A stretch of 64,000 nt of DNA, taken from Acidobacteria bacterium RIFCSPLOWO2_12_FULL_66_21. GTDB taxonomy: Bacteria > Acidobacteriota > Vicinamibacteria > Vicinamibacterales > 2-12-FULL-66-21. Position numbers and translations under genes: made by a program. Each line of letters opens with the position of its first letter. Position 1 is the stretch's first letter. Below are positions 1 to 7,456 of this stretch, piece after piece. The DNA is taken from positions 1-64,000 of the forward strand of contig MELC01000068.1 of assembly GCA_001767455.1 (NCBI GenBank), read 5' to 3'. The notes under the pieces were generated by a model that searched no databases, had not been told where the DNA came from, and saw nothing but the letters and a program-made list of their open reading frames with translations.

Positions 1-98
1 TCTGTAGCGCAGCTCCAAAGCCCTGCGCTACCCCTTTCTGTAGCGCAGCCCCAAAGCCCTGCGCCACCGGTTTCTGTAGCGCAGCCCTTCAGGGCTGC
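1..98. repeat. three copies of a TGTAGCGCAG...CTGCGCTAC palindromic element
   Basis: Two near-identical units of about 35 nt, each a 9-bp inverted pair GTAGCGCAG / CTGCGCTAC (one base changed in copy 2) around a short loop, are followed by a third unit whose inner part is GCAGCCCTTCAGGGCTGC. The third copy abuts the rpsR stop codon, so on the minus strand it reads as a hairpin directly after the gene. The same word family recurs at 40846-41044 and 54718-54776. A terminator or mRNA 3'-end role is an inference; there is no T-run. Confidence 0.8.
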
Positions 99-395
99 CT
101 AGTCCGTGACATATGGGATGAGCGCGAGTTGACGCGCGCGCTTGATCGCCACCTGCAGCTTGCGCTGGTGCAGCGCGCACGTGCCCGAGATCCGCCGCGG
201 CTGGATCTTGCCGCGCTCGGGCAGGAACGGCGCGAGCAGGCGCACGTCCTTGTAGTTGATGTAATCGATCTTTTCCGCGCAGAACTTGCACACGCGCCGG
301 CGCCGGAAGAACCCGCGGCGCGGGGCGTCCGCGCCCTTGCCGTCCTTCTTGTCCTTGTCGCGGCCGCGCCCGCCGCCGCCTCGTTCTTCTCTCAT
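99..395 (-). CDS. rpsR: 30S ribosomal protein S18
   Basis: 98 residues, within the usual S18 range of about 75-100. The basic N-terminal tail is rich in Arg, Lys and Gly. The family core follows: CKFC at about residues 36-39, then the DYKD-like [10 protein letters not shown] stretch, and the C-terminal [11 protein letters not shown] and [13 protein letters not shown] segments that contact 16S rRNA. CxxC could bind zinc. S18 pairs with S6 on the 30S platform. Its ATG overlaps the rpsF stop as ATGA, so the two are translationally coupled. The usual next gene rplI is not in the window; the sequence downstream is repeat DNA. Identification is secure. Confidence 0.97.
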   Translation of the reverse strand: MREERGGGGRGRDKDKKDGKGADAPRRGFFRRRRVCKFCAEKIDYINYKDVRLLAPFLPERGKIQPRRISGTCALHQRKLQVAIKRARQLALIPYVTD

Positions 396-841
396 CGCTG
401 GACCTCCGACCCTTCCATGTCGTCCTGCATGTCGCCGTCGCCGCGGCCTTCACCCGGCTGCCGCTCCGGCGGCAGGCCCCGCGCGACGCGGCGCCGCGCC
501 ACGAACGTCCGGCGCGCCTCGCGCGTCCGCTCGGCCACGCGCAGCTCCTCGTCCACCCGGACGACGAGATGGCGGATGACCTGGTCGAGCACCCGCAGCC
601 GCCGATCGATTTCCTTCATCAGCTCACCCGAGCCGGTGATGGTCTCGACGACGTAGATCCCCTCGCGGTGATGGCCGATGTCGTAGGCCAGCTTCTTCCG
701 GCCCCAGTTCTCGGTCTTGTCGAAGGTGCCGCTGTACCGCTGGACGATCTGCTCGATCTGCGTATGCAGATCCGCGATCTCCTGCTCGGTGGCTTCAGGC
801 GTGACGATGTAGACGAGCTCGTACTGTCGTGCTGTGCTCAC
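392..841 (-). CDS. rpsF: 30S ribosomal protein S6
   Basis: 149 residues. The S6 ferredoxin-like fold is recognisable from [16 protein letters not shown] near the N-terminus and [10 protein letters not shown] followed by [10 protein letters not shown] in the middle. The start is set at a GTG (839-841) because AAGGAG lies 6 nt upstream. The longer open frame reaching to 955 would translate the repeat array and is not credible. The C-terminal 40 residues are a charged Arg/Glu extension rich in low-complexity residues. The gene is coupled to rpsR by an ATGA overlap. S6 binds S18, and the pair can autoregulate the operon through its leader in many bacteria. Confidence 0.96.
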   Translation of the reverse strand: MSTARQYELVYIVTPEATEQEIADLHTQIEQIVQRYSGTFDKTENWGRKKLAYDIGHHREGIYVVETITGSGELMKEIDRRLRVLDQVIRHLVVRVDEELRVAERTREARRTFVARRRVARGLPPERQPGEGRGDGDMQDDMEGSEVQR

Positions 842-972
842 ATGACTCTCCTTATGGACTAAGCGGTTACCATTCAGCTTCCAGTGCCCAGCTCCCAGCT
901 CCCAGCGTCGAATTGCTGGAAACTGGAAGCTGGAAACTGGCAGCTTCGGTAACAAGGAGAAGATTCGGTTGG
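842..972 (-). promoter_or_regulatory. rpsF leader, possible S6:S18 autoregulatory structure
   Basis: On the minus strand the leader reads GTTACCGAA, then the repeat hairpin, then GGTAACCGCTTAG, then the ribosome-binding site. GTTACC and GGTAAC pair to close a stem, and CCG words flank it. rpsF leaders bound by the S6:S18 dimer in other bacteria carry a conserved CCG in a bulge next to a stem-loop, so this is a plausible member. I did not fold it, and the apical arm here is repeat DNA, so the call is tentative. Confidence 0.35.
864..953. repeat. heptad inverted array, TTCCAGC/TTCCAGT family
   Basis: Left arm 875-906 is built from CCAGCTT, CCAGTGC and CCAGCTC words. Right arm 914-946 carries the complementary GGAAGCT and GGAAACT words. 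The arms are connected by about 7 nt, and GGTTACC / GGTAAC extend the stem. It lies between pth and rpsF, inside the presumed rpsF leader. The same word family recurs at 2266-2361, 12398-12499 and 15358-15421. Confidence 0.85.
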
Positions 973-1542
973 TTAGTCCGCGTCTTCTTTCCTATTGTAC
1001 CTGTTCATGACCGGCGCGATCCCGTCGGTGACGAACAGTTCGGCGGCGTCGGCGGCGCGCCCCACCGCTTCGGCGACGATTGGCCGCTCCTCCGGCTCGA
1101 ACCGCGCCAGCACGTGATCCGCGAGATCGCAACGCGCATCCCCGCGCCCGACGCCGATCCGCAGCCGTGCGAACTCTTCCGTGCCCGTGAGCTCGACGAT
1201 CGACTTCAGGCCGTTGTGCCCGCCCGCCGACCCGTTCGGCCGCACCCGCAGCCGTCCGATCTCCAGGTTCACGTCGTCGACCATCACGAGGAGATCGACG
1301 AACGCGATCTTGTAGAACCGCAGCAGGTCGCCCACCGCCTGGCCGCTGAGGTTCACGAACGTCAGCGGCTTGGCCAGCACGACTCCGGCGCCGCGCCATT
1401 TCGCGATCACCGCCTCGGCCGGCGCCGACTCCCAGTCGAGATGGTGCCGCCCGGCCAGCAAATCGGCGACCGCGAAACCGGCGTTGTGCCGCGTGCCCTC
1501 GTACTTGCGGCCGGGATTGCCCAATCCGACAAGGAGCTTCAT
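973..1542 (-). CDS. pth: peptidyl-tRNA hydrolase
   Basis: 189 residues, the normal size. It cleaves the ester of peptidyl-tRNA released from stalled ribosomes and recycles the tRNA. Visible motifs are the N-terminal LLVGLGNPGRKYEGTRHNAG, containing the catalytic His and the Asn that binds the peptide, then KPLTFVNLSG, VMVDDVNLEIG with the catalytic Asp, and GSAGGHNGLKSI. The ATG at 1542 is preferred over the GTG one codon upstream because the family begins MKLLVGLGNPG. It sits between rplY and rpsF, the standard prs-rplY-pth order. No ychF follows; the next segment is the rpsF leader. Confidence 0.96.
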   Translation of the reverse strand: MKLLVGLGNPGRKYEGTRHNAGFAVADLLAGRHHLDWESAPAEAVIAKWRGAGVVLAKPLTFVNLSGQAVGDLLRFYKIAFVDLLVMVDDVNLEIGRLRVRPNGSAGGHNGLKSIVELTGTEEFARLRIGVGRGDARCDLADHVLARFEPEERPIVAEAVGRAADAAELFVTDGIAPVMNRYNRKEDAD

Positions 1543-1570
1543 CACCAGCTCGTGGGGGGCGGCGACGCCG

Positions 1571-2260
1571 CTACTTCTTCTTCTCGGGCTTCTCGGGCGC
1601 CGCTTCCTCTTCCTTCTCGGCCTTGCCCTTCTTGATGACCTCGGGCTCCGCCCCCGCCACCGGCGCCGCCACCGCTTCCGCGGCCGCCGGCTCCTCCTCC
1701 GCCTTCAGCGCGACGACGTGGACGATCATCATGTCGGCGTCCGACACCGGCTTCCACTTCGTGTCCGCCGTCTGCAGGTCGCGCATGCGAACGCCCTGGT
1801 TCAGCATCAGCTCGGAGATGTCGACCGTCACGCTCTCGGGAATGTCGCCCGGCAGGCACTCGATCTCGATGTCGCGGTGCACGAAGTCGACGATGCCGCC
1901 CTGCTGCTTGACCCCCCTCGCCTCCCCCTTGAGCACGATCGGGACGGTGACCGTGATCGCCTGGTCCATCGCGACCGCGTAGAAGTCGGCGTGCAGCAGT
2001 TTGTGGCCGATCGGCTCGAGCTGATACTCCTTGACGAGCACGCGCGTGTCGATGCCGTCGAGGGTCAGGCCGATCAGCGTATTCACGCCCGACTCCGAGT
2101 GAAGGATGCGGAGGAGCGACTTGGGATCGACGGCGATCTCCACGGCCTTGTCCCTGCCGGCTCCGTAGACCACGGCCGGGATCCGCCCGCGCGCGCGCAG
2201 CCGGCGCGCCTCGTTCTTGCCCCTGCCTTCGCGTTTCTCCGCCTGAAGTGTTGCATCCAT
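1571..2260 (-). CDS. rplY: 50S ribosomal protein L25 / Ctc family
   Basis: 229 residues, the long Ctc/TL5 form. The N-terminal 5S rRNA-binding domain spans about residues 1-95 (LQAEKREGRGKNEARRLR at the start, then IPAVVYGAG and LIGLTLDG). A second beta domain follows at about 96-185, with GVRMRDLQ as a recognisable segment. The last 40 residues are an acidic Glu/Ala/Lys-rich tail ending PEKPEKKK, common in this family. It binds 5S rRNA in the central protuberance. It lies downstream of prs and upstream of pth, consistent with a prs-rplY-pth transcript. A repeat array fills the gap to prs. Confidence 0.95.
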   Translation of the reverse strand: MDATLQAEKREGRGKNEARRLRARGRIPAVVYGAGRDKAVEIAVDPKSLLRILHSESGVNTLIGLTLDGIDTRVLVKEYQLEPIGHKLLHADFYAVAMDQAITVTVPIVLKGEARGVKQQGGIVDFVHRDIEIECLPGDIPESVTVDISELMLNQGVRMRDLQTADTKWKPVSDADMMIVHVVALKAEEEPAAAEAVAAPVAGAEPEVIKKGKAEKEEEAAPEKPEKKK

Positions 2261-2265
2261 AAAAA

Positions 2266-2361
2266 GTTTCCAGTTACCAGTTACCAGTTTCCAGCTCGTT
2301 CTCGTTTCCAGCTCGCTCCTCAGCGGCTCCCAGCTGGAAGCTGGAAGCTGGAAGCTGGAGA
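2266..2361. repeat. heptad inverted array, TTCCAGC family, between prs and rplY
   Basis: The left half is CCAGTTA CCAGTTA CCAGTTT CCAGCTC, and the right half is at least three perfect GGAAGCT heptamers, giving complementary arms with a central interruption. It fills nearly the whole gap and ends 1 nt from the prs stop. Word identity with 864-953, 12398-12499 and 15358-15421 is clear by eye. Confidence 0.85.
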
Positions 2362-2362
2362 C

Positions 2363-3307
2363 TCACACGAATAACGAAGACACCGACGTCTCTTCATGAA
2401 TGCTCCGGATCGCCTGGCCGAGCAGCCGCGCGACCGAGAGCACCTTGATCTTCCGGCACTGCGCCTTCTCGCCGCCGAGCGGGATCGTGTTGGTGATGAT
2501 CACCTGGTCGATCGGCGCCGCATCGAGCCGCTCGATCGCCGGACCCGACAGCACGCCGTGCACCGCGCAGGCGAGGACCCGATCGGCCCCGTTCTGCTTG
2601 AGCGCGTTGGCCGCCTTCACGATCGTTCCCGCCGTGTCGATGATGTCGTCCTGGATGATGCAGGTCCGGCCCTTCACGTCGCCGACCACGTTCATCACCT
2701 CGGCCGTCCCGTCGTCGGTGCGGCGCTTGTCGATAATCGCCAGCTCGGCGTCGAGGCGCTTCGCATACGCGCGGGCGCGTTCCGCGCCGCCGGCATCCGG
2801 CGACACGATCGTCAGATCCGGAAACGCCAGACGCGAGCAGTAATCGATGATCACCGGCGCCGCGAACAGGTGATCGACCGGGATGTCGAAGAACCCCTGG
2901 ATCTGCGCCTTGTGCAGGTCCATCGTCAGCACGCGGTTCGTTCCGGCCGCGCTCAGCAGGTTCGCCACGAGCTTGGCCGAGATCGGCACCCGCGGCTTGT
3001 CCTTGCGATCCTGGCGCGCATACCCGTAATACGGGATGACGGCGGTGATGCGCGAGGCCGACGAGCGGCGGAACGCATCGATCATCACGCACAGCTCCAT
3101 GATGTGCCGGTCGACGTCGGTACACGTGGGCTGAATGACGAAGACGTCCGTGCCGCGGATGTTCTCGTCGATCTGGAACGAACACTCCGAATCCGGAAAA
3201 CGCTGCAGCCGCGCGTGCCCCGTCGCGACGCCCAGGAATTCGGCAATCTCCTGGGCGAGCGCGGGGTGCGCGCTGCCGGAAAACAGTTTGAGCTGGCCAC
3301 GACTCAT
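2363..3307 (-). CDS. prs: ribose-phosphate pyrophosphokinase
   Basis: 314 residues, matching bacterial class I PRPP synthases. It makes PRPP from ribose 5-phosphate and ATP for purine, pyrimidine, His, Trp and NAD synthesis. Landmarks are LKLFSGSAHPALAQEIAEFL at the N-terminus, the flexible loop YGYARQDRKD, the divalent-metal and ribose-phosphate segment MDLHKAQIQGFFDIPVDHL, and the PRPP-binding loop DDIIDTAGTI. The ATG at 3307 is chosen because the family begins MxxxxLKLFSG; the longer frame to 3358 would start almost at the tRNA 3' end. It lies 57 nt downstream of tRNA-Gln and upstream of rplY. The coding strand is typical of its neighbours. Confidence 0.96.
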   Translation of the reverse strand: MSRGQLKLFSGSAHPALAQEIAEFLGVATGHARLQRFPDSECSFQIDENIRGTDVFVIQPTCTDVDRHIMELCVMIDAFRRSSASRITAVIPYYGYARQDRKDKPRVPISAKLVANLLSAAGTNRVLTMDLHKAQIQGFFDIPVDHLFAAPVIIDYCSRLAFPDLTIVSPDAGGAERARAYAKRLDAELAIIDKRRTDDGTAEVMNVVGDVKGRTCIIQDDIIDTAGTIVKAANALKQNGADRVLACAVHGVLSGPAIERLDAAPIDQVIITNTIPLGGEKAQCRKIKVLSVARLLGQAIRSIHEETSVSSLFV

Positions 3308-3364
3308 ACGGGTCGCCGTTTCGATGCCGAAAAGACTGGAAACAACCGGGTCTGCCACTGGTTT

Positions 3365-3439
3365 TGGTTGGGGCGGGAGGATTCGAACCTCCGAATACGG
3401 GATCCAAAGTCCCGCGCCTTACCGCTTGGCCACGCCCCA
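3365..3439 (-). tRNA. tRNA-Gln (anticodon TTG)
   Basis: On the minus strand the acceptor arm is TGGGGCG / CGCCCCA, closed by discriminator A and an encoded CCA (plus-strand 3365-3367 is TGG). The D arm, the anticodon stem-loop CGGGA CTTTGGA TCCCG with anticodon TTG, and the T arm GGAGG TTCGAAT CCTCC all form. The position between ispE and prs matches the gene order in pseudomonads, where a tRNA-Gln also sits there. Confidence 0.95.
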
Positions 3440-3483
3440 ATCACCGACTGCGGGGGACGGGCCGGGCGCGGGAGCATTACTGG

Positions 3484-3522
3484 GCCGGGGCTCCGCCCCG
3501 GACCCCGGCTCGGTCGCTCGCG
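3484..3522. repeat. dispersed GC-rich element, copy 1
   Basis: A 39-nt segment (GGGGCTCCGCCCCGGACCCC core followed by CGGCTCGGTCGCTCGCG) is found again, inverted and with about one mismatch and one extra base, at 7410-7449. Looser similarity continues to about 3600, as GGGGCCCCGTCGCC-type sequence. A related hairpin is at 32186-32215. It lies in the 240-nt gap between tRNA-Gln and ispE; nothing else was recognised in that gap apart from a possible tRNA promoter. Confidence 0.75.
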
Positions 3523-3668
3523 TGCTTCGACCGCGCTCAGCACGCCCTGAGCATCGTCGAAGGGCGGGGCCCCGTCGCCCCGCTCCGCTCCCTCGCGCAG
3601 GAGCGCGCCGCGCGCTTCGTGTTGCGGGGTGCTCCGCTCCGACCGACCGGCCTGTCCGCAAAGGGTTT

Positions 3669-3698
3669 AGTTTATCCGTTCTTACCGGTTTTTGGCAA
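3669..3698 (-). promoter_or_regulatory. possible promoter for tRNA-Gln/prs
   Basis: On the minus strand TTGCCA (3693-3698) is followed after 18 nt by TAAACT (3669-3674). It overlaps the last codons of ispE. The distance to the tRNA 5' end is about 220 nt, so a long precursor would be made. Based on hexamer match only. Confidence 0.3.
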
Positions 3699-4620
3699 CG
3701 GGGCGGGCGCGGCGCTCGTGTTCGGCGCGGGTCAGCGTCCTGGTGAGCAGCGCCCGGCCCCCCGCGCCCGCGAGCGGTTTCAGCGTGCGTTCGGCCCCGG
3801 AACGCGTCCGGAACAGACCGAAAACAGCGGACCCGCTGCCCGACATCGCGACGGCAACGGCGCCCCCCTCGCGCAGCGTGGTCTTGAGCGCCGTGATCTC
3901 AGGATGGCGCCGGACGACCGGTGGCTCGAGATCGTTGATCATCTGCGCGGCACGCGTCGGCCAGGGGACGGGCAGCATCTGGAGTTCGCGGTTCTCCTTG
4001 AGTCCCGCGGCGCGATCCTCGTCGTACCAGGCATACGCCTCTGCCGTCGAGACCCCGAAGGGTGGGCGCGCGACAACGATCCAGTGGGGCGGCAGATCGA
4101 CGAGCGGGTAGATCTCCTCGCCACGGCCGAGGCCGAGGGCGGTGCCGCCCGCGAGAAAGAACGCCACGTCGGCTCCGATAGCCGTCGCGACCTCGCGCAG
4201 CAGCGAAAACGGGACACCTCCCCACAGCCGGCCCAGCGAGACCAGCGTGGCGGCCGCATCGGCGCTGCCGCCGCCGAGTCCCGCCTGCATCGGGATGGCC
4301 TTCTCGATGCGCACGACGGTGTCCTGGGGATCCCCGGCGCGCCCGACCGCTTTCCACAGGGCCGCCGCCGCGCGCCAGACGAGATTCGTTTCGTCGAGTG
4401 GAACACCCGGGGTGCGGCACTTCACGACGAAGGCCCCCGGACGCTCGTCGCACACGATCGTGTCGTGCAGCTCGATCGACTGGAAGACGGTGCGGAGCTC
4501 GTGATAACCGTCCGCGCGGGTTCCGAGCACGCGGAGATCGAGATTCACCTTCGCATGCGCGCGGGCCGCGAGTCGCTTCTTGGAGGTCATGACATCAACA
4601 GGAGGAGGGGAGGCCCTCAC
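3682..4620 (-). CDS. ispE: 4-diphosphocytidyl-2-C-methyl-D-erythritol kinase
   Basis: 312 residues. It phosphorylates CDP-methylerythritol in the MEP isoprenoid pathway. It is a GHMP kinase: the N-terminal AHAKVNLDLRVLGTRADGYH is the diagnostic IspE start, IPMQAGLGGGSADAAATL is the ATP-binding glycine loop, and AVAMSGSGSAVFGLF is motif 3. The start is taken as GTG 4620 because GGAGAAGGAGAG lies just upstream; the internal ATG at 4590 has no visible ribosome-binding site but would give the usual N-terminus. Neighbours are the LolB-like lipoprotein upstream and tRNA-Gln downstream, as in many proteobacteria. Confidence 0.95.
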   Translation of the reverse strand: MRASPPPVDVMTSKKRLAARAHAKVNLDLRVLGTRADGYHELRTVFQSIELHDTIVCDERPGAFVVKCRTPGVPLDETNLVWRAAAALWKAVGRAGDPQDTVVRIEKAIPMQAGLGGGSADAAATLVSLGRLWGGVPFSLLREVATAIGADVAFFLAGGTALGLGRGEEIYPLVDLPPHWIVVARPPFGVSTAEAYAWYDEDRAAGLKENRELQMLPVPWPTRAAQMINDLEPPVVRRHPEITALKTTLREGGAVAVAMSGSGSAVFGLFRTRSGAERTLKPLAGAGGRALLTRTLTRAEHERRARPVAKNR

Positions 4621-4650
4621 AACTCTCCTTCTCCCCTTCTCCTGTCTGCA

Positions 4651-5448
4651 TCACTCGCCGCCGCCGAGCGGTCCCGCCCGGCGCAATTCGTCCAGGGTGA
4701 GCGGCACGGCGTCGCGTGGAACCTCCACGTCGAATGCCGCCTTGTCGAGCGGCACGTTCAACTCGAGCTGCGACACGCGCAGCTTCAGGTCAGCGGCGGC
4801 GGCGCCGCCGGGCGGGGCCGTACGAATACGCACCGTCGACGCGCGGCCGGATTCGAAATCCGCGTAGTCGATGGCGACGCTGCCGCGCCGGGAGGCGGCG
4901 ACGCGCCAGCGTCCCTCGAGCTGCCGCAGGAACACCGTGGCGTCGCCGGTCTCGGCCGCCGCCCAGCCGTTCTGATACGCGCGGGGGTTCGACGGCGCGG
5001 AAAGGTCGAGGCCACAGCCGGCAATCACGAGGCGGAGCCGGGCCGGCGTCAGGGGAACACCCGCGAGCGCTTCGACAATCGCTTCCGGGGCCGCCCCGCG
5101 GAGCACGCGATTGTCGCGCGGCAGGACGAGCGTCGCGTCGCCCCCCTTCGAGACGAGCGTGAAGACGGGTTTCCCGAACGGCGCGACCCCTTCCAGGCGA
5201 AGGCTGGCGGGCGCGGCAAACCCCGCGTCGATCCGGCCGCGCAGTTTCGTCCGGCCGGCGCGTCCGGAAAGAGCCAGGGCCGCAGTGAGGGTGGACACCG
5301 CGCGACAGTCGCCCGTGGCCTGCTCGTAAGCGGCGTCAAAGCCTGGAAACGGGGCACCCGGCCCGGATGGCACCGGCACGACATGCGTGGCGCATGCGGA
5401 ACCAAGAAGTGCCGCGGCGAACACGGCCGCCGCCCAAACGCTCTTCAT
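4651..5448 (-). CDS. outer-membrane lipoprotein, LolB position (DUF4292/LolB-like)
   Basis: 265 residues. The N-terminus MKSVWAAAVFAAALLGSAC is a lipoprotein signal with Cys19 as the lipidation site. The mature part has the alternating beta pattern of LolA/LolB-fold proteins: an early STLTAALALSGRAGRTKLRGRI segment, repeated short strands, and a C-terminal DVEVPRDAVPLTLDELRR tail. Sequence alone does not prove LolB. Gene order does support it: in gammaproteobacteria lolB lies directly before ispE and often after a TPR gene, exactly as here. LolB receives lipoproteins from LolA at the outer membrane. The ATG overlaps the TPR gene stop (ATGA). Confidence 0.65.
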   Translation of the reverse strand: MKSVWAAAVFAAALLGSACATHVVPVPSGPGAPFPGFDAAYEQATGDCRAVSTLTAALALSGRAGRTKLRGRIDAGFAAPASLRLEGVAPFGKPVFTLVSKGGDATLVLPRDNRVLRGAAPEAIVEALAGVPLTPARLRLVIAGCGLDLSAPSNPRAYQNGWAAAETGDATVFLRQLEGRWRVAASRRGSVAIDYADFESGRASTVRIRTAPPGGAAAADLKLRVSQLELNVPLDKAAFDVEVPRDAVPLTLDELRRAGPLGGGE

Positions 5449-7010
5449 TTGCGGATGCGCGCGCGCACGTCGTGAAGCTTCTTCTCGACGGCCGCGCGAT
5501 CGAACGAGCGGCCGTCGCCCGAGACGGCGCGCTCCCAGGCCGCGGCGGCGTCGGCATAACGCTGCTGCTTGAACCGCAGATCGCCGAGATGCGCCTGCAC
5601 GGCCGAACTCTGCGGCAGCTCGGCGGCCGCCTTCGCCAGCGGCGCTTCGGCGAGATCGAGCCGCCCCTGCCGGTAGTACGCCCACCCGAGGCTGTCGAGG
5701 TAGGACGGATTCGCGGGATCCACCTTCAGCGCGCGTTTGAGGAGCTCCACGGCCTCGTCCAGGCGCTCGCCACGAACGGCCAGCATGTACCCGAGCGAGT
5801 TCAAGGCGTCGGCATCTTCCGGATCGCGGACGATCAGGTCGCGCAGCGCGCGCTCCGCTTCGGCAGGGTGTCCGGTCTCGTCGAGCAGGTTCGCATACTC
5901 GTACACGAACGACGTCTCATCCGGCGCCGCCGCCATCAACTTCTTGAAGGCGGCCAGCGCCTCGACCTTGGCGCCCTTGTCCTGGAGGACCTGCGCCTGC
6001 AAGTACAAGCTGCGCGGATCGCCGGGGAACGCGGAAGCGAGCTTCTGCGCCGTGGCCGCCGCACCCGGCAGGTCCCGCAGTTGACGCTGGGCCTGTCCGA
6101 GAAGATACAGCAGCGCGGGATCGCCCGACGGCGTGCGCGCGAGCGCCGCCTGCAGCAGGACGCGCGCTTCATCCGGTTTGCCCGCGTTGATGAGCGCGGC
6201 CGCCCGCCCGGTCGTCGTGTCCGCGCGGGGATCCGCGGCCTGCGCCTGGGCGTAGGCGCCGGCGGCCTCGGCGTAACGATGCTGCTTCTCGTAGAGCTCC
6301 GCAAGGCGCACGCGCCCTCGCGAGAATCCCGGATTGGCCTGCAGGAATCCTTCGAGCGTCCGCACCGCCTGGTCGAGCTGGCCGGCCTGTTCCAGCGCGG
6401 CCGAGAGCTGCATCGCCGCTTCGGGATAGCCCGGCTGGTCTTCGACGACTCTCTTGAGCGCCGGGATGGCCGCCGCGGTGTTCCCCGAGTGCAGATACAG
6501 GCGGCCGAGCATCAGATCGAGACCGATGTCGAACACGCCGTCGCGGCGCGCCTTCTCGAGCGCCGCGATCGCCCGCGACGCGTACGTGGCGGGGTCGTCG
6601 CCGGCAACGATCGCCCGCGATTGCTCGGCGAAGGCCGCATACACCGACCCGAGGATCCGGTTCCCTTCCCTGTTCGAGGGGTCGATGCGGAGCGCGTCCT
6701 CCGCGGTCCGCACGGCCTCGCGGGCGCGATCCTGCCTCGCGTAGAGCCCGGCAAGCTCCGCGCGCACTTCCGCCGAATCGGGGGCCAGCTCGATCGCGCG
6801 CTTGTGCGCGGCGATCGCCCCCTCGATGTCGCCGGTCGTCTCCAGATGGCGCCCCAACATGAAGTAGTAGCCCGCCGTCAGCTCGGACTGCGCGGACGTC
6901 CGCACGGGCTGGGCGTTGGCCATCGACACGAGCAGGAATGCCCACAGGAAGAAACAGGAAGCGCGCGCCTGGCGGGGTGCCCCCGCCGGGTAAAGAGGGA
7001 ATCGCCGCAT
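5445..7010 (-). CDS. exported tetratricopeptide-repeat protein
   Basis: 521 residues. A hydrophobic signal (CFFLWAFLLVSMANA) precedes a series of about a dozen TPR units running nearly to the C-terminus; typical copies are GDIEGAIAAHKRAIELAPDS, then the GNTAAAIPALKRVV unit, and near the end DADALNSLGYMLAVRGERLD. It most likely acts in the periplasm or anchored in a membrane as a scaffold. It is coupled by ATGA to the LolB-like gene, and a TPR gene occupies this place in pseudomonads as well. The start at 7010 places the signal at the N-terminus; no strong Shine-Dalgarno is visible, and a TATAGT lies just upstream, so the message may have a very short leader. Confidence 0.85.
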   Translation of the reverse strand: MRRFPLYPAGAPRQARASCFFLWAFLLVSMANAQPVRTSAQSELTAGYYFMLGRHLETTGDIEGAIAAHKRAIELAPDSAEVRAELAGLYARQDRAREAVRTAEDALRIDPSNREGNRILGSVYAAFAEQSRAIVAGDDPATYASRAIAALEKARRDGVFDIGLDLMLGRLYLHSGNTAAAIPALKRVVEDQPGYPEAAMQLSAALEQAGQLDQAVRTLEGFLQANPGFSRGRVRLAELYEKQHRYAEAAGAYAQAQAADPRADTTTGRAAALINAGKPDEARVLLQAALARTPSGDPALLYLLGQAQRQLRDLPGAAATAQKLASAFPGDPRSLYLQAQVLQDKGAKVEALAAFKKLMAAAPDETSFVYEYANLLDETGHPAEAERALRDLIVRDPEDADALNSLGYMLAVRGERLDEAVELLKRALKVDPANPSYLDSLGWAYYRQGRLDLAEAPLAKAAAELPQSSAVQAHLGDLRFKQQRYADAAAAWERAVSGDGRSFDRAAVEKKLHDVRARIRK

Positions 7011-7095
7011 CTGACTGACTATAATGACCTCAGCGTTCGCAGGACGCAATCCGCGAATGGTATAGTGGCCTCACAAAGACCAAAGAAGGACCGCG

Positions 7096-7266
7096 ATGCC
7101 TGTCGATCCCGAACTGCTGGAAATCCTGGCGTGTCCGAACTGCAAGACGAAAGTCGAGCTCGTCAAGAACGGCACGGCGCTGAAGTGCGCGCAGTGCAAG
7201 CGGGTGTATCCGATCAAGGACGACATCCCGGTGATGCTCATCGACGAGGCCACGATCGAGGAATAG
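7096..7266 (+). CDS. Trm112-like zinc-ribbon protein (YcaR/UPF0434 type)
   Basis: 56 residues. The N-terminus MPVDPELLEILACPNCKTKV and the segment CAQCKRVYPIKDDIPVML are diagnostic: two CxxC pairs form a zinc ribbon, followed by the family YPIxDxIPVML motif and an acidic end. Bacterial members resemble eukaryotic Trm112, an activator of methyltransferases; they often sit near lipid A or envelope genes. The ATG follows AAAGAAGGA with good spacing. It is divergent from the TPR gene and precedes the heptosyltransferase. Confidence 0.85.
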   Translation: MPVDPELLEILACPNCKTKVELVKNGTALKCAQCKRVYPIKDDIPVMLIDEATIEE

Positions 7267-7409
7267 GCCGTCATGCGGCGACTCACGAGTGTTCCGGGCT
7301 CGCTTACCGCATGACGGCGGCGCGCACGGCGCGCCCGCGAGCCGGGGCCCCCGACGCGCGTTCTTTGCGCGTTGGGGTGGGACGGAGCGGCGCGGGGCGG
7401 CGGGGTCCC

Positions 7410-7449
7410 CGCGAGCGACCGAGCCGGGGTCCGGGGCAGAGCCCCGGGC
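7410..7449. repeat. dispersed GC-rich element, copy 2 (inverted)
   Basis: This is the reverse complement of 3484-3522 with about one substitution and one extra base. It lies within the 190-nt gap before the heptosyltransferase and ends 8 nt before its GTG start, so it forms most of that gene's immediate upstream region. Homology to the flank of copy 1 continues more weakly back to about 7345. Confidence 0.75.
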
Positions 7450-7456
7450 GGGAAGA

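Noticed and set aside
842-955. Extended start of S6
   Set aside because: The extra residues are translated repeat, and the GTG at 841 has a strong ribosome-binding site.
3364-5475. Long plus-strand frame over tRNA-Gln and ispE
   Set aside because: It runs over a tRNA and two recognised genes on the other strand; shadow in GC-rich DNA.
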